A stretch of 64,000 bases of DNA from Morinoia aosen (lineage: Eukaryota > Arthropoda > Malacostraca > Amphipoda > Talitridae), in contig CM059563.1 of the NCBI GenBank assembly GCA_030386875.1, positions 51,277,602 through 51,341,601 of the forward strand, given 5' to 3'. The first letter of the stretch is position 1, and each line of letters begins with the position of its first letter. This document shows, one piece after another, positions 22,791 to 34,157 of the stretch. The notes beneath the pieces are model-generated. The model was not told the DNA's origin. It worked only from the letters and a program-made list of their open reading frames with translations, and ran no database searches. The translations under genes were made by a program, and so were the position numbers.

Positions 22791-24289
22791 ATCATGTGCT
22801 AACGACGTCAAGATTTGCATATGTTGCTAGGGTTGTCGTGAATGTTTCTACGTGCGATGCATACGCTTTTGCGATATTGGCAATCAAAAATGCATAGCAC
22901 ACATTTTACAGGCCGTATTACGCTCGCACGTCGAGTAAGCGCACTCGATTTATTCTCCAGCGATGAGGCAGTTACACTTTTTCAGGGGAGACTTTAGCCT
23001 TCGCAGTAGCCGTTAGAAATATAAAATACACATAAAGCCTGGAGACCACGTCCCAAATTTGATCCAAAGTAGCAGGAACAAAGTCCTCATAACGACATGG
23101 GATCCCGCCGTATAAGTGCGAGCGGCTGACGGGAATATGCCTCCCTCGGTGTCCAGCGACTCGAAAATGTTATGAATATAAAGGTGGTGCGCAAACAGCT
23201 CCGTAACTTCAGGTAATCACAACTTTCGAAAAAATGAAGTAAATTTACGCACGAGTCAGTTATGTTGGTGTGGATATTGATGCCTTTTGGTTTAAATTCG
23301 CTTCGTAGTACATTTAATGAACACATGTTGATTGTCGCTCTTGACTATCTGGATATTATCGCCTCGAAACCAACAAGATAAATTTTTTATCTGTTAAACT
23401 ATTCTAGAGAAAATGCTACCGATTGTTGATGGCTCCGTGAAAAATATTCGGTAAAAATAGAAAATAAATTATAAAAAATATACATTTAAAGACATTCAAC
23501 TCCCTAATGCTATGATTTGATGACGTAATGAATGACTCTGTCCGTGCAATTTATTAATTAATCCCCATAAAACGTGAATTCACACAGTATTTTCACCTCA
23601 TCTACAACCAATATTTTTCATTAAATCATACAATCCAATAAGAAAACACACACAGACATTGCCAGAGGGTCGCAGGGGACACAACCACGCAGATGTCGAC
23701 GCCACGCAAAATGGACATTAGCACATGTCGTCCAGGGGCAAAATATTAAATATGGTGATACAAATTGGAGGTTTTTCCCTTTGACACACTCTTTTGAAAA
23801 ATCTGAAAGTTGTCCAATCTGTCCGAGGAGTTCTCCATTTTTAATCTCAAAAATAAGGGCGATCAGTTACAATATTATTAGATTACAATAAAACGACACG
23901 TTTCATATCTGTCATAAGTTTGAATATGACAATGCACATTGAACATTTTGTTCACATTGATGCTCTATTCACAAAAATGCGAATGGAGTTGTTCTATCGG
24001 TACAGAGAGTGCTCCATGCTTGACTTGAAAGTAAACAAATATCGTTCAAAAAGGAAGCATCTTGGCTTCACTGAGAAGACTTCCATTCAGGCTCCAAAAT
24101 TCGCGAAAATCGGTCGCAAAAGGAGCCTCTAAGCCTCACTGATTCTATTTTCACTAATATTTTGTGAATAGGCACCCTTACGGGCGCGAACAAAATCTTT
24201 CGTGTGCGAGGGAATCGATTTAGACTGCAGAAGCCAGTGGACATTTTAGGGGACTGGCACAGGGATAATCTGCATGACCGGAATGTTCC
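22791..24289. other. No gene seen
   Basis: Several short frames without support; no array or element recognised until the MITE pair that flanks the retrotransposon. Confidence 0.35.
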
Positions 24290-24521
24290 CTTCCTAAAAT
24301 GTAGGTCGCGATGTGACCTGACGGTGTACAGAGAGGCAATTTTCATTATGCTGCTGACCACCTTGCTATTAATACCTCACTTTTCCTAAATACTTAATCA
24401 AAACCAAATGAAGGCTCGATCCATTCAATGATTGCTGTTTTCAAAATTGTTTGCTACAATTGACTTTAAATTTGAGTTCAATATTGAACTTCAGCTTAAC
24501 CCATCGCAGTCAACGTGTTAA
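24290..24521 (+). mobile_element. TTAA-type MITE (family A) copy
   Basis: Contains CGCGATGTGACCTGACGG, TTCATTATGCTGCTGACCAC, AAATGAAGGCTCGATCCATT and TATTGAACTTCAGCTTAACC, and ends CGCAGTCAACGTGTTAA. The left boundary is approximate. It abuts the next copy and shares the TTAA. Confidence 0.65.
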
Positions 24522-24567
24522 ACACGGTTCTTCCTTGATAATCCACCGGTGGTCACAGGGGAGATTT
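24518..24567 (+). mobile_element. TTAA-type MITE (family A), left part, interrupted by the gypsy element
   Basis: Begins TTAAACACGG and reaches CCACCGGTGGTCACAGGGGA, then stops where the retrotransposon LTR starts. The rest resumes after the far LTR at 36390 with CTATAATGCGGGTGACCCAC, matching the order of undisturbed copies. Confidence 0.65.
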
Positions 24568-26428
24568 TGTCACGAGAAATGGCCCTTCACCTCCTTGTTA
24601 ACATTTCATTAACAGGAAGATCCGGCTCTCGGAGTTGAGGAATGGCACACCTCCAAAGGATACATATACGACACAAAATTAATGAATAATAATCGGCAAT
24701 TACAGTACATATACTAAAAAGAAAAGGTACTCACCGACGAGTTGATACACGACTTACATCCGCGCGATTCTGTGCGCACCTGAATCGATGAGCTGCCTTC
24801 GCGTTGACGGATATTTATATACGCCATATGAATTTAGCATGAATTTATAATTACGGCAGAACTGATACAATGCTATAACATTGATTCACAATCTATGAAC
24901 ATGTCATTAGAACACAGTTCAATTTTACAACCTGCCTCAAAGCCCTACCCTACTGACTTACACACAATTGATATCCCAGTAAATCTGGCCGGCCAGCCCT
25001 TCCCTCACTTTCCCACACATGAATATGACAGAATACCCCTCAATTATTGTGGCGTTCAGCAGTACAGATGTGGTCATAACGTTCGTTCACACGTTCCTTC
25101 TCAAAGGCACAAATCCAGTTCAGTCTCCACAAGTGATTCTCAGTTCAAAAATTTTATGACGACCACCTTCCAAATCTCCACTTCTGACTTCTAGCGCGTA
25201 ACCTCCAATCACGTTAGACATCTGCGACGACCGCCCTGCCTGCAAATGATTTATCAGCTCGTTACATCTTTTAATTGCCAAAAATTGTGTTCAAAATTAT
25301 TTTACTTTTTACGTTAGTGTGACATTACTTTTCATGACTTTTATTTCAAAACTTCTTTTCAAAAGGGAACTGCATATCTTATGATCCAAAACACTCCTTA
25401 CCCGCCCAACTGTCGTTCAAATTAGTACTTCATATACTGCACAGTTTGGTTACGATGTTTTCATTTCTGGAAAATAGACATGACACTTTTTAATTTCATT
25501 TTAATTTACGGGCTCAAAACAACTTATTCAACTTCCTCTATACGTTCAATATATTCAATATTTTCACCTATATTTTTCAGAATGCTTTTCCAGTATGACA
25601 CTTGGTTACACGTACTTCTTTCTATGATGATGCACCGCGTTAGACTGCTCGCCTCTCATGAGCTCTGTCCCTCCGTTCAAAAAGCTGTACTCCCCCTTTT
25701 CGTGAGACCAATCGTGTTCTCACAGGGCTTCTTGAGCGTCCTCCTACACTTCCCTCTAACGTTCCCATTGGTTTTCCCTGAGGCTGTCCTTCTCTTATTT
25801 GCTGTTGAAATGTTTTGCCAAGCGCGCAGTAATCTCCGCCTTCTTCTGAGGTTGTTTGTTTTTCGATAATATCGCTCGTTTTCTAACGGACCTCCTAAGC
25901 CTACCATGGTGTGTCATAAATCTGTCACCCTCTTCTGTCCAGCGTCCTCAGTCCCAACGCTTACTAGTGCTTCCAATAAATTTCTCTCCATGTAGTTCAG
26001 CCGAACCCTCTCAAGTTTCGCTGGCCTCTTCTCCCCATGTTATTTTAAGATCGCCCTGTCTACAAACACTTTTGTGGAAAGGTTTCTCTGCCCTGTAAGA
26101 GATCTTTGTAACCAAGTTCCCTCACACATTCCTTCGTGGTAAAACAAATACAAAACTGCCCGATGCTCTTCAGAATGGCCTTACCACAACATTCTTTCAA
26201 CGAACGTGTGGACTCGATCACTCTCTGTACTGCTGAATGCGAACCCTACAATGTTTTTACAACACATAAAGCAAAACCCACTGAAGTATTTTTTTTTAAG
26301 TACAAAATTTGTTACACGTAAATTTATTACACATGATTAAAAGCTCGAATTTATTACACATGGTTAAGATTTTCCCTAAATTCTCATTTTTAATTCGAAA
26401 ATTGATTATTCTTAACAGATTCTCGACA
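24568..26428 (-). repeat. Gypsy 3' LTR (1861 bp)
   Basis: On the minus strand it begins TGTCGAGAATC and ends TTTCTCGTGACA. It is collinear with the other LTR over its whole length, and after removing the SINE-like insert both are exactly 1861 bp. Several short open frames in it are shared with the other LTR, but recent identity makes that uninformative. Confidence 0.95.
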
Positions 26429-26446
26429 GACCGCCCTCCAAGAGTT
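26429..26446 (-). promoter_or_regulatory. Polypurine tract next to the 3' LTR
   Basis: Immediately before the 3' LTR on the minus strand is CTTGGAGGGCGGTC, purine-rich, in the position where plus-strand DNA synthesis is primed in LTR retrotransposons. It is short and interrupted by pyrimidines, so the call rests mainly on position. Confidence 0.5.
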
Positions 26447-29107
26447 AAAAAAAATTGGCCTGACAATTTTTTTTTTTGCATTAGCTTTCAGCTATTTATT
26501 GAATAATAATTACTACAGTATGGAGCCAACATAAGACACACATGGTAAATTCTACTTAAGCACCTTATGTTCTAAATTTAATTCCGCAATAAACATTGTA
26601 CATTACAATTAAGAATCTTATTCATTACAATCAGCATGGCATAATATATTGTGTTGTGTTCCACCGAACTGAAGTACGTCATAAATCTTTTGAGTGTTCA
26701 CCCCTAATAACATTCACAAAGTATTACGGTTATATCCCCTACATTCTCAAACATCCTACAGTATTGATGACTTTATGTCTCGTAGATCGCAATTCACGCT
26801 TGCATGTTATGTTGTCCAAGTCCTTCACGCTGTGGTTGACGATTCGATGTTGACTCCTTTGGTATAGCTGACGGAATTTGCTTTTCTTCCATGCCTCTCT
26901 TTTGGCATTGTATAGCTTCACACACGCCTTGATGGAAGGTAACTCAATTTCAGGATGAAGTATTGCGAGCCCAATATCTAGACTCGTACATAATTTCTAT
27001 ACACCACATTACCGCACGATTGCGTTCTGTAAGATGGATCATTTTTACGATTCAAATTACCACCAAATCATGTTAAGTGCAATGTTTCACATATATTTGA
27101 TGACGTTTGTTCAAACTCAACTTTTAATCGCCAGATTACTCATGGACGTCGATTCGTTGATCAGGCAAATCGGCACGTCAGTAAGTTATATTGATCTGTC
27201 GGAAAATACGAGTCGAAGCGTCGGTAAATTTCCTTCCCTACAGTTTCCATTCGCAATAAGGTCCTGAATTCCACGAGGTAATCCTGGATAATCCGAGGTA
27301 TATCCGGCGGTGGTACCCTGTATGCGCGGTGGTATCCTGTGGAATTCCTCTCAGTATTCCTTGATTTCGACATAGAATCTCAGTATTCCTTGACATCGAC
27401 GTAGAAATTCTGGTAGACACGAGATGATATTTTATTTACTCTGAGCAAACACTCTTATTAGTGCGAGAATTCCGTGGGTTAATATCCTTTGAAGATCGTA
27501 CGCTTCACTCAAAGCCTATCCGACGAAATCTCTTTTAATTTTTTTATTTCACGTATAAATAGAGATGCCTAAAATGCGGCTTCAATATTCCAATGTGATA
27601 ATTTGCCTAGTAAAAATTCACAGGAAACTTGCATTCGAATTTCAGGAATGCCTTACCAGGCATAAATGTTACGACGCAAATTCCAAAATACTTAAGTAAA
27701 TATCAACACTCAATCATATAAAAGCATTGTTATTGTTTCATTTGAGTGCCCACTGTATAAAAGCATTTTTGAACGCTATTACATTAAGGTACCCTAGACT
27801 ATTATCTTCATCATTTTCGCTTCTCCTTCCTTCCTCATCCTGGTACTGCGGCGCTCTGTGGTACTTTCCACTTCGAAGTGTCGAGTGCTGCTAATTAGTC
27901 GAGAAATCCTTCCTGGCTCGGCCGTTCACTAACGATGTCCTCTTCACAGCCTGACCACGGGCGAGTTAAGCAATTACTGGTGTCCTCCGCATTCTTCTGA
28001 ACATGGTGCGCAATCTCTGGCTGCAGCTCAACCGCAAGCTGCTCTGAGCTAATTACTTGTGCTCTCCGCATTCTCTCTTACGTATGATGCGAAATTCCAG
28101 CCTCACATACATCCTCGTCGTTTCCCAATGCAACGCTATAATTTGTTCTACAGTCAAATACTTCCAATATAAGTTCGATGAATCCCCTATGTCGTACAGT
28201 TGTTGTCTGTTCGTTGTTCTTGTAAATGATTACTCGTGCTCCACGTGATTTCCCCGTGATTTTGCTGCTTATCCTAGACTGATTCGTGTTATGCAATTGT
28301 TCTGGCCTGTTTTGTGCTGAAGTACATACTACGCTAATCTACCAAGAAATTAATCCCTTAAGTCTGAAAAGAAATGTTCTACACTACCGAGTAAGATGCT
28401 ACTAATTCCTTCCGGAATACCGTGTTTACGATATTCTTTCAGGGCAAGAGAGAGACACAAAGTCAGAAAATTCAACGCTACAGCACGAAAATATACGCAA
28501 CTTTTAATCTGACGCTAAACATATTTTACCCGTTACGAAAATGAACGGTCTAAAGGTATTGATAAGATTAGCAAGCCTGAGATAGCCTCAGCCTAAGAAC
28601 TTTCAGATTAAACTAATTAATTCGCTAGCGTTATTTTCGTATTAAGCGCGTACGCTTTATGCGATGCTGGCGAGGAAATATATAAGCATACTACAAAGGA
28701 AACACAGTACTCCTCTTACGAAGCATACGAATTTAACCCACTGAACGCTCAATTTCCCTTTACTTAGCAAGAAAGAAAAATGAGAATTAAGCATAGGATA
28801 AGATTAGATCACTCAAACAAGATTTTCGGACGAAATTTCTTGTGAGCAAAGAAAGTGGGAGTTGCCTAACCTAGAGCATATTTCTACTGAACGAAGCATC
28901 ACAATCTAGTGAGTGAAATTAGATTCAATTAACAGCTAGAATAACACAATTCTACTAAAGAACACATTTAGATTAAAGCAATACAACGCTAAAAAAAACT
29001 CACTCCTACGCACGAATTTTTCTGAAATTAAACACACAAGAACACATCCCGCAAAGTCAAGTTGATGCATGATTTCAGTCCTCTGCAGTTCGTTTCTAGT
29101 TGGCGGT
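26447..29107 (-). other. Gypsy 3' region without env
   Basis: About 2.7 kb between integrase and 3' LTR. No minus-strand frame exceeds about 75 codons, and none resembles an envelope. Two local duplications occur: TCTCAGTATTCCTTGA-type units at 27340-27400, and a diverged pair of TAATTACTTGTGCTCTCCGC / CAATTACTGGTGTCCTCCGC around 27970-28090. The region may be a decayed extra frame or a long 3' UTR. Confidence 0.55.
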
Positions 29108-32100
29108 TCACCTACACCGAGAACGCAAATTGTAGCTCCGCTGTGTCCTTGACGCAGCTTGACGTGTGTTTCCCGCGCCTCTGGTCCTCATATCTTGTTC
29201 TCCGCTTTCGCCTGTGCTGCCAGCCCCTACTGGCACAGCCGCGTTGTTCTCATGGCAAGGGTAAGCCTCCCCTCTGAGAAACGCCACCCTCAGCCTATCT
29301 AGATGCACTCTCTCTACACGTTCATTATAAAGTGCTTTAATAGTTGCATTGAACTCGCCTTTTTCCATTATTCTATATGGGCCTATCAAGTCCGTTGGCC
29401 ATGCGCCGTCAGCTTCAGGTCTTCCAGTCGGATTATGTAGCAGCACAATGTCGCCCACCTGGACTTTGTTGTTCTTGACTCCTCGCTCTTTTAATTTACC
29501 GACTTGTCGTGTGACGCTTTTGATTTTGTTTTAACAGCCTTGAAGGCATTGTGAAGACGTTCAGTCACTTCTGCCGCGTAGTTTTCTCCCAGCGAGTAAT
29601 CTATTCGCGGGGTTTTTAGCCATTCAACGATTGGAATGTTAGCGTCTCTACCAAAGAACAAATAGAATGGAATTTCTTCAATGATGCTCTGGTAGCTGGT
29701 GTTCAGTGCCAGGCACGTCCAAGGAAGTGCATCAGGCCACGAAGATTGATCGCTGGCGGCAAGGTGTGATAAAATAGTCTTGATATCCTGATTTTGCCGT
29801 TCGGTCATCCCGTTTGATTGGGGATGATACGCTGAGGTGTTGTAGTATTTTATTTTCAATTTTTCACACACATTTCTGAACAAAGCTGACGTGAACTCGG
29901 TGCCCCTGTCTGAGATGAGCGTCTTCGCTGGCCCGTACGTAGTCACGAATTTAGTCAACGCTTTCGTTACTTCCTCAGTTGTCTTGCTTCTGAGCGGAAA
30001 CGCTGCAACATATCTACTGAAGTGATCAACCACGTTTAGGATTTATTTGTGGCCCTCATTCGACACTGGCATTTCAATTAAATCCACGCCTATTCTGTCC
30101 AGAGGCTTGTCAATTTCAGGGAATGAACCCATGCTAACACAAATTCTATTATTGATCTTTCGCTTCTGACACTGAAGGCACGAATCGACGTATTTGTTAA
30201 CGTCACGCGCCATGTTAATCCAGTACCCGAATTCCATTAGCTTTTTCCACGTTTTAGCACGACCTTGGTGTGCACCGATTGTGCTATCATGCGCTAACGT
30301 TATCGCTGCTTCTCTCAGAGTGTTTGGCACAACGATTAAGTGCCTTGTTCTATTAGGTTTTCGTTGCGTCTTTCTGAAATACAATTTGCCTCCGTCGGTG
30401 AAGACTTCGGATCTCAGCGCGAGACTTGGAGCGTCCCCTAATTTGTCACCTTCAAGATACCTCAGTACCGGCCCCCAAACGGGATCTTTCAACTGTTCTG
30501 CTCTCACACTTTCTTTCTGCAAGCTGATTTTCGCCTCTTGTACATTAGGTGCTTCGTCTATCATCGTCGTGACGAACACTGTTTTAGGGACTCCGTCGTC
30601 TTGATTTTCCTCTTCGTTGTCGTTCGCAATGTTTCTCGACAACGCGTCGGGCACCACGTTCTGAGCTCCTGGGCGATAAATTACCTCAAAATCATATTGA
30701 GAGAGTGTTAGGGCCCACCTCATAATTCTGTTGTTCTTGGTGTTTTTACCTTGGAACAAATATTTGAGCGCCGTGTGATCAGTAATTACAACAAATTTAT
30801 TACCATACAGGTAAGGTGAAAAGTGATTTACAGCGGCGACCACTGCTAATCCTTCCCGCTCCGTAATTGAATAACGTTTTTCAGCATCATTGAATCTTTT
30901 GCTGAAGTATCCAATCGGTTGTTCCTTACCATTACATTTTTGCGCAAGGACCGCGCCAGAGCCCTCATTTCAGGCATCACAGCTCAAGTAATACGTCTCA
31001 TTTAGAGAAGGCTTCTTCAGAACTGGAGCTTCTATCATGAGCTGCTTAAGTTTACAGAAGGCTTGTTCGTGTTCTTCCTTCCACTGGAATCTTTGCCCCT
31101 TCTTAGTCAGAGCATTAAGTGGTGCAGCGGTTGTAGCGAAATGCGGAATGAACCGCCGATAGAAGTTCAGCGCTGCCACGAAGGAGCGGACCTTGCGTGC
31201 GGTCGTCGGCCTAGGGTAATTCTGCATCGCATCCACGTTCTTGGGATCTGGAATGAGTCCCTCACGACTGATGTAACATCCTAGGTACTTCACTTGTTTT
31301 TGCGCAAATTTGCACTTGTCTAAGCCTATTTTTACTCCGGCACATTGAAACTCGTGCAACACTTCCCTTAAATTTTCTAGGTGACTCTCAAAAGTCATAG
31401 AGCTGACGCACACATCGTCCAAGTAAATAGCGGCGAATTTTTCAAGTTGCCTTTTCAGAACATGACAAATCACTCTCTGGTACACTGATGTTGAGCACTT
31501 GAGTCCCATAGGTAGCCTAGAGAACTCGAAGTTGCCTTGTCGAGTCTGAAATGCCGTGTACTGCTTACTTTCTTCATCGAGCTCAATTTGATGGAAGGCT
31601 GATTTTGCATCGACAATGGAATAGTATTCTTTGCCAGCCACCTCCTCCAGTGTCCCTATGATATTGGGAATCGGATAATGTTCGTTTATTACCCGCATGT
31701 TTACAGCTCGCAAATCAAGGCAAATTCTGTGTCCCCCATCAGGCTGCTTTACGAGTACGAGGGGGTTCTTCCAAGCACTTGTGCTCTCTTGCACAACTCC
31801 ACTTTCAATCATCTCCGAGACCTTTCTATCAATAATTTCTTGGCTGGTGTACGGAATACGCCATCCTTTCGTTTGAATTGGCCTGTAATCACTCAGCAAA
31901 ATTTTGTACTTCACTCCTTTCACGTGGCCAATATCCATCTCGTCTGCACTAATTGTCTTGTGATGTTCCTTCAGCAGGTTTCTGACTTGTCCTTGTTTTT
32001 CAGCATCCAAGTGACTGAGGTCAAGCTCATCAATTTGCTGAAAGCGCTTCTCTCTGCGACGATTTTCTACTTCGCTATTTTCCGCATTGTTTTCTTCTGC

Positions 32101-32835
32101 AGTTGCATCTTCATTCGAGATTTCGTGGCATGTTGCAATTATTGCTCCTTCAGTCAGAGCGATTTCTTCGGCAAAAGGGTTAAGTACAGGCATCAAAACA
32201 TACCCGTTTTGTACCTTTGCAGCGGTGGCTCCGACGTAAGGCGCCCACTTAATTCTAGGCTCTAAAATTACTTCCTTCCCATCAAATTTGCCATCTGCTC
32301 GGCACTTCACCATGGTTTGCGCGCGAGGCTTCACTGTGATATCCTCAGCCAGAGTGACTGATGTTTCTTCCCGCGTTACACACAGAATTTTCGGAGAAGC
32401 GTGTCCTGGTGCTGAAAACATGTTCACGTGAGTACCAAAGAATGATGCCCTACATTTTCCAAAGTCTAGCTTTGCGTTGACTTTGTTCATTACTTCCACT
32501 CCTATCAGCAGGTCTCCTGGGAATGCATTTTCCTTCACAACAAAGCATCTCTGTACAATTTTCTGACCGTTAACTTTGATTGACACATTAATCTTTCCCA
32601 GCACCGGTACGGGTTCCTCTCCAATTGTTTTTAATGCAGTCGATGTTCCTTTCACACTAGCATTTTTAATCCCCGCAACCACGCGCTCTTTTACCAAGCA
32701 TATATTTGCTCCGGTATCAAGAAGTGCGGTAACAGGTGTACCATTCACTTGGAGTATTACGCTGGGATTTATTTTTGGAGCTAACGGTCTCCTATTCCGG
32801 TTTTTGGCTGTCCTGCAAACTGTTGCACTCTGCAA
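29108..32835 (-). pseudogene. pol: Gypsy pol: protease-RT-RNase H-integrase, broken
   Basis: The frame opens just after a TAA in the zinc-knuckle region. Protease shows ALLDTGANICLV with the catalytic Asp and a DLLIGVE element. RT follows with RICLDLRAVN, the FSRLPMGLKCS block and the YLDD active site (IYLDDV). RNase H keeps the TDHTALKYL end. Integrase shows an N-terminal HHCC finger (AHDSTIGAHQ to CLQCQKRK), then GVDLIE, LISDRGTEF and GMTERQN carrying the D, D and E of the catalytic triad, and a C-terminal GPYRI element. Breaks are an in-frame TGA at 30970-30972 before RNase H, an in-frame TAA at 30043-30045 inside the integrase core, and a frameshift around 29460-29510. All domain-defining residues survive, so decay is recent. 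It would act in retrotransposon replication; this copy should not make a full polyprotein. Confidence 0.93.
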
Positions 32836-33850
32836 TTAGCTCTTAGGTGCCCAAATTTTCCACAGTTGACGCACGGCGGTGGCACTGCTCTATACTGTGC
32901 CAAGTCCACTGCAGGTGCAGGTGGTACTTCCGGTTGCGGCTGTGGTTCTCTTGCGTGGTGCTGATGACTCCTAAGTCTGCCTTTTTCGCTCCAGTGGGGT
33001 GCTTCATAATTTCCTCTTCGATGATAAGGAGAGTGTCGTATCTGTCTGTTCCTTTCTCCCCAGGGTGGGGCACTTCATGGCGGTAGCCTCTTGGCCGTTG
33101 TGGTGAATGCCGCATCGTGTGGCCGACACGTGCAGTCTCATGCTGTGGCCTTCTCTCGCTTCGCTGCGCTCTTTCTCTCTCCGGTTCCCTCTTCTCTGTC
33201 GTCTCCCTTGGTACTGGTACTATCCGTCGATTTTCCACTTTGATTGCCATGTCCCTCAATTCTTGTACTGTCGTAGGTCGCGCATCACTTCGAAAGAGTC
33301 TTGTGATGTTATCCCTTAATCCGAGCCACATCAAATCTACAAGGACTCGTTCCGGATGTTCCAGATAATTCTCGTTGTACAGCCTTTCCAGGCGCGTCAG
33401 GTACTCTGAAACTCCCTCTCGGCTTGTTTGCTTCTTGGTCACTATTTCAAACAGCGCTTGAGTCGGATGCTCTACTTGGTCGGCGTAGGAGCGCAGCCAT
33501 CTTTCTGCTTCTCGTAGGTTCGTTAGTGTACCAATTATTTTATTGCATTCCTTTGCCTCTTGTGGACCTAGGCATAGGAAGAAGGCATTCACCTGCTCGC
33601 TGTTATTCAGATTGCCAGTCAAAAACTTCAACCTTGCCATATGTTCCCCTACATCGTCGCCCCTCCGGAATTTGGCCCCTATGGCTCCCACGCAACTGGT
33701 TACCACGGGCATGTTAACGGCTTCCTCTTCGGGCTGTGGTGGCGTTGCTGGCGCATTTCTGCGGTCGTTGTTCCTTCTCCCGCGCGCAGGCATAGTGTCG
33801 ATCTTCTTCAATTCACTTTTTCCAAATCTCAAAATTTTGCGATCACTCAA
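32781..33850 (-). pseudogene. gag: Gypsy gag with CCHC zinc knuckle, frameshifted
   Basis: The first frame (33850 to about 33070) encodes a capsid-like Retrotrans_gag region (for example VEHPTQALFEIVTKKQTSRE and YLTRLERLYNENY), then a basic Arg/Glu/Pro linker. An N-terminal Met exists at 33850, and a second candidate lies 19 codons later (MPARGRRNNDRR). The reading frame is lost around 33060-33085, in a G/C-run-rich segment. The nucleic-acid-binding knuckle CVNCGKFGHLRANC (CX2CX4HX4C, 32832-32873) lies in the shifted frame, which stays open to TAG at 32781. That frame overlaps the pol frame by 55 nt, with pol in the -1 register relative to the knuckle, a common gypsy arrangement for programmed frameshifting. 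No clear slippery heptamer was recognised. Confidence 0.88.
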
Positions 33851-34157
33851 TTAATTTTATAACTTACTCACTGTGGAATTTCACTGAAACTTTGAATTAA
33901 TCGTGTGAGCACACTATAATTTTCTCACTGAAACTTATCACTTTTATAAACACTTTCACTTTCTTTATCTATAGGGCAATGTGCTTGCTGGCTTCTCACA
34001 CCGGAACACAGAAAATCATCACTACGAGTTATGTACCTCTTCTGAATTTCTGTACGTTTTGCACATGAAATAACCACGCAAAAAAAATACAATGCAACTG
34101 TCATACTACACTCACAAAATATTACAAAGCGATCGTGTTGATCTCACCAAATTGTGA
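33851..34157 (-). promoter_or_regulatory. Gypsy 5' leader and primer-binding-site region
   Basis: About 300 nt between the 5' LTR and gag. On the minus strand the LTR end TCGTGACA is followed by TCACAATTTGGTGAGATCAA. TGGTGAGATC begins with TGG, as a tRNA-primed PBS must, but the cognate tRNA was not recognised. Confidence 0.45.

Noticed and set aside
24895-25907. Open frames of 76-129 codons in the gypsy LTRs, present in both copies
   Set aside because: Presence in both LTRs only reflects recent identity of the LTRs, and no domain was recognised.
26447-29107. Possible env gene in the gypsy 3' region
   Set aside because: No minus-strand frame longer than about 75 codons and no signal peptide, cleavage site or membrane anchor pattern.
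30194-33862. Plus-strand frames up to 195 codons across gag-pol
   Set aside because: They lie opposite the clear minus-strand gag and pol coding sequence and have no domains.
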